DNA of 64,000 nucleotides. It comes from Struthio camelus. Taxonomy: Eukaryota > Chordata > Aves > Struthioniformes > Struthionidae. Positions 1 through 12,913 of this stretch are shown here, in pieces (position 1 is the stretch's first letter; every line of letters begins with the position of its first letter). Below the pieces are notes generated by a model. It did not search any database. It saw only the letters and a list, made by a program, of their open reading frames with translations, and was not told where the DNA came from. The position numbers and the translations under genes were made by a program. The stretch covers positions 5,952,001 through 6,016,000 of the forward strand of contig NC_090947.1 of NCBI RefSeq assembly GCF_040807025.1. The letters run 5' to 3'.

Positions 1-1398
1 AAAGCTCTTCCAGGTTTAGATTAGGCCGACTAAACCAGAGGACTGTCCGTTCTCATGCATCAAGCAAGGCCATGCTGCACTCCACGCGTTAAGCTGGGCG
101 GATGTTGCTGTTCCTCCTTTCTGTCAAGACACGAGCTATGTATATTTTTTCCTTTTGTAAAATCCTCAGAGGAAGGGAGATGAAATCACTGCCCCATTTC
201 GTGGAACAATAAAAGTCACAGGGATGCAAAAGGACTGCCGGATTGAGGAACGCTCTTCCGCTCATTAACAAGATGTCCTGCCTGTTAAAGATGATACCAA
301 CAGACATGTAGCATGGAAGATATCTACAGACCTGCTGTAAATATGCCTATTCAAACAAATAAGCGCTGAACCTATTGTTTAATCCTATTTTCAAAAGCAC
401 TAACAATCTCTTTTCATTTTTACAGAGACCGTCCTTAGTATCGGAAAGTGTCAGCTTTATGAAAACCTCAGCTGTGAAACAAGAAGTAAATTTTCGTACA
501 CCTTTTCCCTTGTATTTTTCAGGGAACTGTTTTTTTTGCCCAAGGAAACAAAAAGGTTAAATGCAAAGGAGAAGCAATAAACTAAGACTTGTATTCTTGC
601 CTAGAAGAATAAGACTGACCCAAACCTTTGCCAGAGTTAGAGCTTAACCCTGAGATTAATGCTGCTTCCCTTTGACTACGTAAATGCTGCCATCACAGCC
701 TCATCTGCAGTTGAAACACCCTCAAAGAATATCATGCTACCTGGAAATCGGATGCGGAAATTACAGCACCCTCAGGGGGTCACCTACTCCATTGCTGCTA
801 AGGCAAAATCAGCTAGATTGAATGTCTACTAGAAATGGATCCATTCTCATGGATCGTGTTTTCTAGATGGGTGCTCATGCCTATGCTCTTCTGTGGTCCA
901 TGTTTTTGCCTTGTGCTGCCTTAATTTGGTGCATTACTTATCTTGTACTCTTGCTAGGAGTACCTATATTGGAAAGACTGCTTTGTTTCTTGCTGATGAT
1001 ACTTAAGCCGCAATAATCCTGCGGGGACTTTTTTCTACATGGTATCAAAGACAAATTGTTCAAGTTTGGATCCTGTTGTAAAGGCCAACCTACTTCTTTC
1101 ACAGAAGCCAGAGTCAGCATTAGAGATTTAAGTTAAGTGGTGTTTTTTCATGTTACCTAAGACTTTTCTGCTTTGGACTGAGAATATAATTAGTTCCACA
1201 GTTATCACTAAACTAATGCAATGTTTCTGCCTAAGTTAGCAGAAACGTTTAAGTGGCTAGTCCCCTTACAGCTCCCAAACGCTTATAATTTGTGGTCCTC
1301 ACTTGTGGAGGATTTGGACCTAACTCCCAGCTGCGGTGGAGATCCCACCCCACTGCCTTTGATTGCCTTCAGATCATCCCTGCATCTTTGATTTAACT

Positions 1399-1445
1399 TC
1401 ATCTAACTATAGCTCGCTGGCAAATGACAATTCATAGTTAGATGA
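1399..1445. repeat. Perfect 12-bp inverted repeat (hairpin)
   Basis: The arms TCATCTAACTAT (1,399-1,410) and ATAGTTAGATGA (1,434-1,445) are exact reverse complements separated by 23 bases. No function is evident. Confidence 0.7.
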
Positions 1446-2501
1446 TTTTCAAAGTCTAATTGCTCCAGATTCTTCTCAGTACTTCAGAACTTCTTAATTG
1501 TATTAGCCAAGGTGAGGATAATTGCTGCTTTCATATCCTTGAAACTTCTCATACAAAAGAGGATTATGCAAGAATATGCTCATTCCCTCCAATAAATGAT
1601 CTCTCTGTTATTAGGGAGTGTGCGCGGAGGGACTGCTGGGAAGCATTCCACTGAACCATTATGTACTTGAACAAAACCTGAAACTTGCAGATACAAGGCT
1701 AAATTATAGTCTGGGGCAATCATCAGAACACAATTATTTTCTGGAGGTTGTTCCTTCAGAAGACGAATGAGCCCCAAATTTACAAATAACCCAATATTTT
1801 GCATGTTGGGGATCCTCTGAGCAGGCAAAATCTCCTATTTATAGGTCTGTCCCGATGCCAACATGGTCCTGATTAAAATTAGTCTGTGCCAGCCAGTGGC
1901 CTTATCTTTTGCTTTGTTCCTGAGCTCCTGGGCCAGGGACCTTTCTTCTCCCCTGGTCTGTATAGCTTCAGGATCTTAAGCTGTATCCAGGGCTCCTAGA
2001 CATCTGGGCATTGTAGCTATGTGCTTGTACGTGAAGTGCAATAAAGTCACACCAGCAGAGAATCGGACATAGAGCTCTTCCTTAAGCTTCAGCAATTAAA
2101 TCTAAACATATGCATGCACGATAAAATGCCATGTATCACTTCTGAGACTGCAACTACCATTTTAAGAAAAGAGGATGAACCATGTATTTTCTAACACTCT
2201 AATCTGATAGACTAAATGTGGGAAGGAGGCATTCAGTTAGTCAAACATTTAGTCCGAGAAGCAAATTCTACACAAATTGCTGATAAGGCTGACAAATTTC
2301 ACAGCCTGTTCTGGGGAAAATATTACATTTCATGGCTCTTCACAGATGAGGAGAAATCCTATTAAAATCCTGAAAAATTATGTATACAAGTTAAACATGG
2401 ATATTAAAATAATCACTGTTTTTGGATGCAGGATACCAAGTAAAATGAACATCACTTAAGGACAATAGTAAGTGTCAGAGAGGTTTTCTACGGGGTCCTT
2501 G

Positions 2502-2521
2502 ATAAGAAGTAATCTTCTTAT
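2502..2521. repeat. Perfect 8-bp hairpin with 4-nt loop
   Basis: ATAAGAAG (2,502-2,509) and CTTCTTAT (2,514-2,521) are exact reverse complements around the loop TAAT. A short AT-rich hairpin of this kind can arise by chance. Confidence 0.6.
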
Positions 2522-5500
2522 AGGCCAGAACCAATTTCTCTTGCACCACAGATTGCTCAAAAATAGTCCAAGTGTTTCTTTCAACTGCTAGACAAACTCT
2601 GAGAATAAATAAGACGGAGATTCTAACAGTGAGTGTTTGAACCGCTGCGAGACTAGGAAACCTTTCAGGTAAGCAGTTTCATCACTCCAAGTCCTTAAGT
2701 CAAGGTGGGCTGTGCCTTCATTCTGAGGCAGCTGAGCTATAACTTAGGAGCTTTTTCCAGCTACTGCGGCTGAGTATACGTACACTGGTGTGAGCTACGC
2801 GGAGGTTTAAACGATCACGTTTCAAAATCTGGCTAGCTACGTTGCAAAGGTGGTAGCGGACCAGAATTTTGCCACCGTCTGTATTCGTCGTTCCTCTGCG
2901 CCTGAAGCAGGGCCACACCGATTTGCACCCATCTTTGCCGTCATACCTTTTGTGCCGTAAGTTTTTATTATAAATATTTTTAAAACCTCCTTCTGGGTTG
3001 TGTCTTGGGGGCTGGCAGGTCTCAAAGCAGCTCTGAAACGCTTGGGAGTGATACAAAATTTCTCTAGAGACGGCATCGGCAGATCCAGAATGAATCCTGT
3101 TCTGCTAACGCAGACGTATATTTTCTCTTGCCGTGCTGCCTGACTGTCTCTGCGTTTTCAAGTGGTGCCAGAGTTGGCACCCCCAGTGGCAGGGCTGCAA
3201 TGGGATCTAACTTCTGTGGAAGAAAAAGTAGGCTCCATGCCAGAGTCGTCATGGAGAAAGCATGACCTTTAGTGACAAGGTGTTTCATTAGCATTCCGCT
3301 GCACAGGTATTTTGCCATTTACTTCTCACGCGTTAACCTCTATATTTGCAGCTCCCCCGGCCTTGTAGTGCAGAGTGCCAAATCTAGCCCGGCAGGGGGG
3401 GAGCTGCTGTTTCGAAGGAGTCCCTCACGGTCACCACAACACTTGGAGTTTGAAGCAACTTTCGTTCTCCGGTGAGTCAGTGCCATGCAGCGACCCAAAG
3501 GAGGAGCTCTGCCGCTGAGGGACAGAGGTTTGCAGTGGTCAGGGCAAACGTGCTTAGTAACCTTCCCAGTGCTTTTCTGCCAGCAAGTGATGTCAAGTGA
3601 GAAAAAAATCTCCTAAAATAGAGTTGCATGCATTGAAATAGAGGACAAATGCTGCACTTGGGCACGTGGACCAAGCCTAGCTATACCCCGCTGCGTTATT
3701 ATAAACCAGGCACTGCTAAATTCCTGCATTAGTCTGCTTTCATGAGCTGCAGTACTTACAGAAATGAGAAAATGGTTTGGGGCACGAATCTCAGCGGTGT
3801 GACAAAGACCTTAGCAGGTGAAACAGGACGTGCCTCTGTCAGCCATGAATCCGAGTGAGGCTGGTTTCCTAGAGGTTTGTCCTGAGACTTGGCATCTGAG
3901 CACGCTAGAAAATCCACCTGGAAGCTGTTGCTTTCCTGTGACCTAATATGAAACCAATAGTCTGGAATAATTGGTCTTGGAAACTTAATGCCATCTTATT
4001 TGCTGAACTTCAGTGAGAACAATCACTTCTTCACGACAGTTAAGTACTGGGAGGTGCTAAAATGGTCATAAGTGACCTTCTGTGATGAGGGATGACAAAT
4101 GATTAGCTTGTGGGGGCTGTGTCAGTTATCAAACACCCAGAAATATCTGAGGGGGAAAATTGCCTCCAAACACAGATTAGTTTACTAAAAATAGCACAAA
4201 GAATGCATCTTATGTCAGATGGTGTGAAATGATGTAAAAAACAAAGCCTTCTTGAGAACATCTATTACAAGGGATGTATGGGATGCTGCTGTAACAGTCA
4301 TTTATATAGTTGCCTGCCAGCAGGTCCATATATTTGTTACTGGCAATGAATGTCCGTGCACTCGAAGGGAAAAAGGTTTGTCCTCAGACTCTGACAAGGT
4401 AGGTTATCCACTTCAGAGGGAAGGAGATGCTCTCAAGGGAGAGTTATATTCCCAGTTGCTCTCTCTGCCTTTGGAAACTCTTCCCAGAATGTTTCATGAT
4501 TGTGCTACAGACAATCTGAGGTCCCCTGAAGTTTCACAGGGACATGTTGACTTCGGGAGCGGGAAGATGATGTGAGGTTTTAGATGTGCCTTCCAGGATT
4601 TGGATGCGAAATACCTATTGAACACAAAGAGATGAGATGCAGAAGTTCATGTGCCTTTCTTTTAGAGGGAGGGAAATATGGACCAGAAGGAAAAGCTAAG
4701 AACAAAAACTTGTTGGGGGTGGCGTTAGTGGGTCAACGGGAGACAAAGCTGGCTCATCTCCCACGTGTTGCCACACTGGAGGAGCGGGAGAACGGGGAGG
4801 AGAAGTCAACAAGGTGCAGTGGCAGGAAAGAATCCAAGAAAGCCAGGAGTCAGGGTTTCCCTGCTTATCTGCCAGCAGGACTGATCGTCTTACTTAGCTA
4901 TGATACAAAGAACATTTATTTTTCATAAAGAACTTTCAGGAAGGAAAACCTTCCAAATTTTTTTTTTTTTCTAAACTCCAAGGAGCCAGAAAATCACCTT
5001 TGAAAATTAAAAGGAAACTTGGAACACCTTTCAGGCATGAAATTATTCCACTACAGTGAGGAATTGTCTTTCAATTCATATTTTCAATTAAAAACTAGCT
5101 AAATGGTCAGTGACAGGATAAAGCATCATACTGAGGTTCCCAGGTCTGTAAATGCACGCTCACTAACATGCCAGTCTCTGTGATGCAAAAAAGAACAGAA
5201 GAAGACAGCGTTTTGGGTGAGGTAGCAAAGACTGTGATTTACAAACTGGCTGCAGCCAAAAGCTAGTGTCTGGCTTTTGGTACAGGAGCTGTTGCCGCTA
5301 CGAATGGGAAACCTTAGGAACTGTGTTTTGCTTGCAAGACATGTAACGCTCATTCTTATAAAGAGGCTCAGAAATGTACTTTAAAAAATGAGGCCTTAAG
5401 CTACTGTACAAATTGAAAGGGGTAACTGCAGGAAAAACTGTAAATCTGATTTTAGAAAAAACTTGCACCTGCTTTCCAAGGGAACTGAATGCAAAGCGGG

Positions 5501-8500
5501 ACACCGGAGGAGATCCGCAGCTAAGTTCGAGTCCCAAGGGGCGCTCAGGAGCAAAAGCCAGCTCCTGAGCGGTGCTGATATTTGCTGACATCAGCTGATT
5601 CAGTAGCAATACTTAAGATTTATGGGAAACCCATTCTCACTGTGCATGGCTCTGGCAAATGAAATAGATAGGTTCATTTCCCTGGGATTGAGGCCCTAAA
5701 TTTTCAATGACACTTCCCTGTGAGTCTTGAAAAATCTCTCAAGTGCTGTTACCTGTTGTAGAGCCACGCTTGGATCTCAGCCAAGGAGGCTCAGAGCTGT
5801 TTATGTAGTTTAAATAGCTTGCAGCTGCCTTCCATTTCAGGCACTCAGAAAACCATGTGCTCTCTTTACGGCTGTGCTCCTGAGCTCGTGGCAGAGATGC
5901 TGGCTGGTTTTTTGAAGCTCAAGGTAAGGCTGATAACCTTTCCACTGAAATGCTTTGTGCTGGAGAAGTTAGGCTTGTAATTAAATGGGTCTGTTACTGT
6001 GGGGAATAACACTCGCAAAGTTTCTTTTTACTTTCTCTTGCAAAGAGAAATTTTCTTATTCTGTTAGATGCGTGTTCTCTTCCCCCTTGTTTTACCTCGT
6101 ACTCCCCAGAACGAGACAAGTGGCCTGCCACAGTAAGGACGAAAAAGCCACGGGGGTATGGTGACTTCTAGTAGGTCTTACAGCCCTGCAGTGCAGAAAG
6201 TGGGGGCATATAAGTCAGGAGAAGGGGAGGAAAGGCCAGGACTCCTGACTGAGAGCTGGCAGTAGGTGAAAACCGTTTGCAAGGGACCTAATACTAAAAT
6301 GCAGTGAGCTATGTGTGGGTGAAGAGAGGGAGAGAGATTGTTTGTTCATTCATTTGTTCATTCATTCACTCACCCTGGGTTGTCCGGGTTGTCCTTGTGA
6401 GTTTTAAGCTGGCTGACGTCTATGCACGTTCTTGGCCGTGGTCTGAGGATTGCAGTCCCTTTGTACGCGATCCTCAAAGCTGTGAAGGTGTGTGATGTGC
6501 CTGTGTGTGATGAAACACAGGTCCTTCACCTCTCAAAACCACTCTGCCCTTCTATAGGGGGCCCTCAGGCGGAGGAAGAGCAGCTGGTTTGGATTTGGCT
6601 TTCCCTGCAGCCTGCTCCGGAGGTGCAGCTATGGGCAAGGAAGCATCTTTCTACGCGATGCAAGGCACACGGTCTTCGTTACACTGCCGGGATATAGGTT
6701 TCTCTTCTGTTTCTTGTCAGTGTCAAAGGCTGACAGAAATAGCGCATTCGGGCTTTAAGCTGGCAGAGGGGCGAGCCCGTATCGGTACTTACAGAGATAT
6801 CCTATGAGGCACTGCAGCGCTTGAAACATGACGAGAAGCTTATGGACAAGAGCGCCTAGAGTGTCTGCTCATAACATTGCAATTTGCAGAACATTGCAAT
6901 ACTTTCTAGAAGTGTTTAGATAACCTAATGGGCCCCTTATAGCATCTGAGGAGACGGGGCTTGACATTCCTTGGTCAGCGCTTTGACGAGGGGAACATTT
7001 GTATTTAATTAATACTGCTCTACGGTAATGGGTATGAGACTGTGGAAAGCTGAGCGGTGAGATGAGAACAACATTGCCCACGTCCAGCAAAGCAGAAGGA
7101 AATTATTAGTTTAATGGGGCGTGAAATTATCCATTCTGTTTTCCTTAAAATTAACCGTAGTTCACAATATAGTTTGCCTTGGCTGACAAAACTCAGTCAG
7201 GGTTGCCCATGCAAGAGGAAGGACAACATTCGCCTTCACTGCGTGACTCTGCCGTGGAGCTCTATGAACACCTTGAACAGATTATCGCCCCTCCGGACAC
7301 CAAAAGGGACCAAAGGCTGTTCCCCTGGCAAAATTCAGCTGGTTATTATTTCATAACTTTCTTTGTTTTTTGTTTTATAGCCCCCCTCCCCTGCCCGGTG
7401 GCGGTGCATTTGGAAGGCTGCCAAGAAAAGTGCATTATCGAAGTGCGTTGATTTTCTTCAAGGGAAAATTGTTGTGTGTGCCTTGTGGCAATTGGGAAGA
7501 AACTTCCCCTGTTCAGCTCAGGAATTATAGGAGCCATATGGAGAATCTAGAAAATGCTGGGACGTTTCCCACAGTCACTCTTGATTCAGACATAGGAAAC
7601 GGCAACCTTCGTGGCTTTCCTAGAGTTGATGGATGATAGTGGGCATTAAACTGATGGATGACAACGTGATGCTATAAGGGGCTGATTTTAATTCTTCCCA
7701 GGGAAGAACTAGGTGGCTACGTTCCCAGGCTGCTTTGGACATATGGAGATGAGAAAGAGACAAAGGTATTTCTGCAGTTTCTGAATACACTTTTGGACCT
7801 TTGTCCTTGTTTTGTCCAATTCAGATGTTCAAGGATTTTCTGAGCCCAACGCTGCTTCAAAGCAAAATTGTCCATGTGCAAGCAATCTTAAAATGTAGCT
7901 AATTACATGAATATTTGACATTCTGTTCCAACGCTGGGGAAGTTACAAAATAGAAAACAAATTCTCCCAGCTCACCCAATCCAATCAATAGCAAAGCCTA
8001 AATGCTCAGACTCTTGCAGTCAGTTTTTGACTGTATATGAAGTCAAAATATATCAAGTCAAAGCATTCAGCATATCTGAGAACTAGGTATCTGGAAGACT
8101 TGTGTATTTAAAAAAAAAAAAAAAAGGTGAGGGGAGGATATACTTCAATGAATGGATAACTTGTTTGTGCACTGGAATATATGTCACTTGAGTGTGCATG
8201 CCATGCCCATTGCCAGGAATGGGAATACTGTGTATGAGGTGAGACCAAATGAACAGCTGATAGACTGTCCTGCGTTGCATAAGGCCCTTTGAGCTCCAAT
8301 ACCAGTTGGGCCACTCTAGACTACCCAGGTAATTACATAATTGCCTTAAAATAACAGCAATCCAGGTGAAACGAACAACAAAACCCAAAGGAAAAAATAT
8401 ATTTATTTTTAGAATAAACTAAGGGGTGCAGTGGTTGCTAAATAAAGAGCAAAGTAGTCGCGTAATACACAAAGAGCAGCTTTTTCATAATGAAATCTAT

Positions 8501-11500
8501 GCATGTATTTGCAAGCAAACTTTGTATTTGCAGGCGCCCGATAATGAACAGGTAATTGTACAGCTACCCGAGGGATGTAGGAGTGTGCACACATCCTTCA
8601 AATAGGCGTGCACGTAAGCCTGGAAATGGGATCCCTTGCAATTAGGTTTTGAAACTGGAGTACTGAAACTCTTGAAGAGCTCATGTGAGCAAGCCCGTCC
8701 CCTTCGGGATATCTCCTTTGTTAGAGACTTTGTCAGAGAACCGTCTGATGCAGAATTTTTGGCAAAGGCAACAAAGGGAAAGCTGTCACAACGGAGCTGG
8801 TCCAAAACCCATCCGTTTCTTGGACGCTTGGTGCTCATGTAAGAAACGCAGTGGACTCCCACATAACTCAAAACGAATGAAGGTGTTGAACGTGCAGCGC
8901 AACAGATGAGCGCCAGCGCGAATGGTGGGCTAAAGCGCGAGGACTAGCTGAGTCCTGGCACTTTAGGCCAATTTCAGAACACCTTTTTTTTTTTTTTTTT
9001 TAACTCGACCTTGCAAGCTGTCCCCTTCCCGTCCCATTTTACGACCGCACCCAGCCAGTTTACTTGGAGTCCTGTACTTCTGCAGCCTCGTCTTCAGAGT
9101 CGGTGAGGGAGGTCTTCGGTGGAAACGCATAGTGGTACAGAAAAGTGCTACTGCGCTGGTGGAAAACCGGCTACTCATCCAGTGTTAATTGCGTTTGGTT
9201 CTGTGGAAAGTGGCCCTTTTCCGAAGTAGTGCAATAAAGAGAGACCATGTTGACTGTCGTATAAGGGGGGAGAACCCTTAAAGTTATAGTGTAAACATAA
9301 AACACTTAGAAATATGTAGCAGTTTACTGAAATTACAGCTGATAATGGACGTATATAAAATGATTCAGAATTTGTAGCTTCACCAGCCAGCAGAGTTTTA
9401 CTTTTTCTCTCCGTGAAGTCAATGACAAAACCGTCACTGATTTCCCTGAGACCAGGCAAGAACAAAAGTACTCTCTATTTGCAGGGGACTTTAGCTGGAT
9501 TTTGAGCAGAACTTTAAAAGGCGGGAAGAAAAATACATATGTGTCTAAAGCAACGTAACTGAGTTGCACAGAGCAACACTGGTTTCTACCTTGCACAGAT
9601 ACAGGCAGATTACTGGTTTGTGTTTCTCTTTTTTTTCTTCAATGGCGTTCAGGCTGGCAGATGTTTTTATGAACAAGGTCTTTAGACAGCGGTGGGACAG
9701 CTGAGGGGTCTCGATCAATTTTATCCAGGACTAGCTTAACTCTAAGTGAGAGCTTATGATAAGGGAGTAGTACGTGGGTTAGTTCAGCGTCGTCTGGTAG
9801 CAGCGGCTGCGAAACCGCAGGTGCGGAGCTGATGACTTCCTCACGCAGAGGTTTGGGTGCTTCGTTTTAAGTGGGAACGACCAATACAGTCACAATTTGT
9901 GTTCCGCAGCGCTTTGTTCTGATCTGGCACCTTTGATGTCGGTGGGACTTCTGGCCTTAGCCAACTGCACGCTAGATGCTGACAAGTGGTTCCCAACACG
10001 ATTTAAAAATAAACTCCTTGCGGATTGTTCAGCGCTTGCAATATCTGTCTTCTGCCTCTCTTCTCTCTCAGGAAGCTGACTTGACTTCTTAATGCAGGGT
10101 GGATTTTGCCAGAACAAATTGATATTTTTGTCCTATGATATAAAGTTGATTTACGGTTGATCGTTTGATTTATTGCTTCCAGCCAATCCAAAAGTTGAAG
10201 TGTTAATTTATATTCTCTTTCCTTCAGAGCTGTATTAGCGGTGACCCTTGGAGCTTGTGTTCAGCCAGCACAGCAAAGGAAGTCTAGGAAAAGATTTTTT
10301 TCGCAGTCGCTTGCTGGGTGAGTGGGAAAACTGAGCCCTGAAAGCGATGAAACAGCATGCTTTCCAGCGTATCCATCTATTTCTTAGGAGAAAGTTCTTT
10401 GTTGTGTCAAAAACTTTTAAATCAAAAGCCATGTCCATGTGTTAAAAGAAGAAACGATTACTGTTTCGATTACTTCCGTCATATTCTGCTGTTTCTGGGT
10501 CTCCTCGTTTCCTTCTTTCCTCTTTGAGGAAAAGGCCTCTGCTAAGCATGAGCAACGGATGCCAATCTTCCCTAACAGGTGTCATGATATAACGTAATGC
10601 AGAGTGATTAGATTTGCTTTGACTGGTTCATACTACACTCATGCAAGGCCTAGGTTCGTGAGGCTGGAAGAACGCTAACGAATTTTCAGTGTTTGAAATG
10701 GGATGGATCATTAGATGGTCACTGATAGGGTGTTTTTATTCTTCTGGAAGTAGACCAGAAAATTGGATTTTTTTTTCCTTTCTATTGGCCAGGCTTTGTC
10801 TAAAAATAAGCTGCAAATGTAGCATTGTATTTGGTTGTATCATTACCAGCTACATCTGAAGTGTAAAGGTCCTTGATATGCTCTTCTAGAGGGCAGCTTA
10901 GCCTTAGATTTAATTTCAAATATGAGTGTATCCCTTGTCCTTTCAGTGAAGTTTTACAATTTTCTGCACTAGCTCAGAGTCTGTATGACCTTTGCAACAC
11001 TTCGTTTATGAGTAGTGACATAGCAAGATTAACATTGATCTTTCTACAGCAAAGGTACTCCCCTGCCTTTCCCCCCAAGGCCCTTACGCTGCCGTTGAGC
11101 ACAACTAGTGCTACATGCTTCAATTTCCATAGTGAGCTTAATGCAGAGGCAGCTTTAAAAAAGAGGGGATTTCCTTCTTATACCTATTTGACGGTGTACG
11201 ATTTCTGGCTCAATCAACACAGACGAGGTGAAATGGAGCATATAGGCACTGATGAGCAAAAGAAAAGACAAAGCTTGCCTTCGAAATGTACAAGTGTTCT
11301 TCATCTTTGAGTATCCATTTGTTTGCTACTCATTCAGTTACAGATACTTCTTTTTTTTTTCCTGCTGTATGAGTACTCCAAACTGCAATTAATGGTCTGA
11401 CGTGCTCGTCCAGCTCCGAGCACCTTCAGTGGTCGAAGAGTGAGCGGTGAGGCCGCTCTCCTTCAGCCCTTTGTCAGTGGCAGCAAGCAAAACAGAACGG

Positions 11501-12885
11501 GAAGGTGACGTGTCAGAGAGGGGGCTACAGCCCACCAAGGAGATCTGCCAGTTCCTGGAGCTATCATCTACCAGCAGCAACTCAGGAGGCTGCGTGGATT
11601 AATTTAAGCTGCCTTTTGCGTTTAATTGCAGCCCCAGTTGAGCCAATGTTCTGCAGGGCAATTTGCTCATGCCTTTCTTTCAGAAATGCTCATCTTTAAG
11701 GAATGCAAAACTTGATTGCAAGTGAATGTAATTTTAACGGGTGTAAGGCAGCCACACGCAGGATGATTTGCAAGGAAACTGTAATTAAGCAGTAACCTCA
11801 TGGTGAAGAAGCATCAGTAGCCGACAGTTCCATTTAACAAGAATATTCAACTTTGGGCTTGAAAACCAAAATCCAACATAGATATAGCCGTGCTGCTTTT
11901 GGGACCCGAGGGACCTCTCCCTGGGGCTGTGCTGCATTTGGTTGCAAGGATACACTAAGCCCTGCACACTCAGAAAAGGGTAGTCTCTAGTGCATGTGTC
12001 AGTCCACTGCAAAGAGCAGCCCACCGCTGTGGTCACCAGCTACTGAGACGCGTCTTGCTAGCGCAGCTCGTTACGCTATCGCTGAAGCGTGGTGCAGAGC
12101 AGAGCCGAAGTAGTTGAACGCTGCTGGGGTGAAACTGGTCCCATTAGAGACAGCAGGGAGTTAAAAAAACGGGGGTGGCAGCAGCAGACTAGGAAGAAGT
12201 GAAGGAGAAATGGGCGAACTGAATCCAGCAGCCAGGAGGAATGGAGGTAGCGCGAGATGGTAGCTTTATACCCTAGAAGGGAAGAAAGAAGTGCATTCAC
12301 AGTGCCCGTTCCAAACTTTACCCTAAAAGAAGAAATGTGTGCTCTGACCACAGCACTGGCCAGTTCTGGGCATCTCTGTGCACAGATTTCTCCTTTTTTT
12401 CTGGGTGCATGATTTATTTTTTTTTTTTTTTAAGGCTACTAAATCCTGTAGTACGTCCAAACCTATAAAAGACTACAGAAATTCATGCGGAAACTGTCTC
12501 AGTGACGCTGCTAACCCTTGGCTAACAACTGGAGAGATCCAGCTTCGCTGCTTGTTCCTTGTGCCCCTTGTTGCCATCTCTAGTGGTGACAGCCTAAAGG
12601 CCAAGTGAGTTGGCCAAGTCTGGCCTGGGAGAAAGGACCAGCTTTTCTTTAGTTTAAAAGTCTTCCTGGGGTGCTCACCATAAGGCAAACAGGTCTCAGA
12701 AGATCCACCGGGGTGCCTTGTGGTTATGCAGCTCTGCTTTGTCTTTCCTCCTCTGTGTGACTGAATACGCAAACGTTATTTAATAAAACAGTTTGGCCAT
12801 AGACGACAATGTACGCTAACGCAAATGCACTGACAAGTTAGCTGGTCAAGGCGAGGAGTTGTCCAGCGGCGTGCGCTAAATCCGA

Positions 12886-12913
12886 GTAATTCCACTATCT
12901 AAAGTGGAATTAC
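12886..12913. repeat. Perfect 11-bp hairpin with 6-nt loop
   Basis: GTAATTCCACT (12,886-12,896) pairs exactly with AGTGGAATTAC (12,903-12,913) around the loop ATCTAA. It is more compact and of more mixed composition than most hairpins in the window. No transcript evidence is visible. Confidence 0.7.

Noticed and set aside
10873..11310. 145-codon plus-strand frame
   Set aside because: No recognisable domain, no codon or context support, and a length within chance expectation for a 64-kb window.
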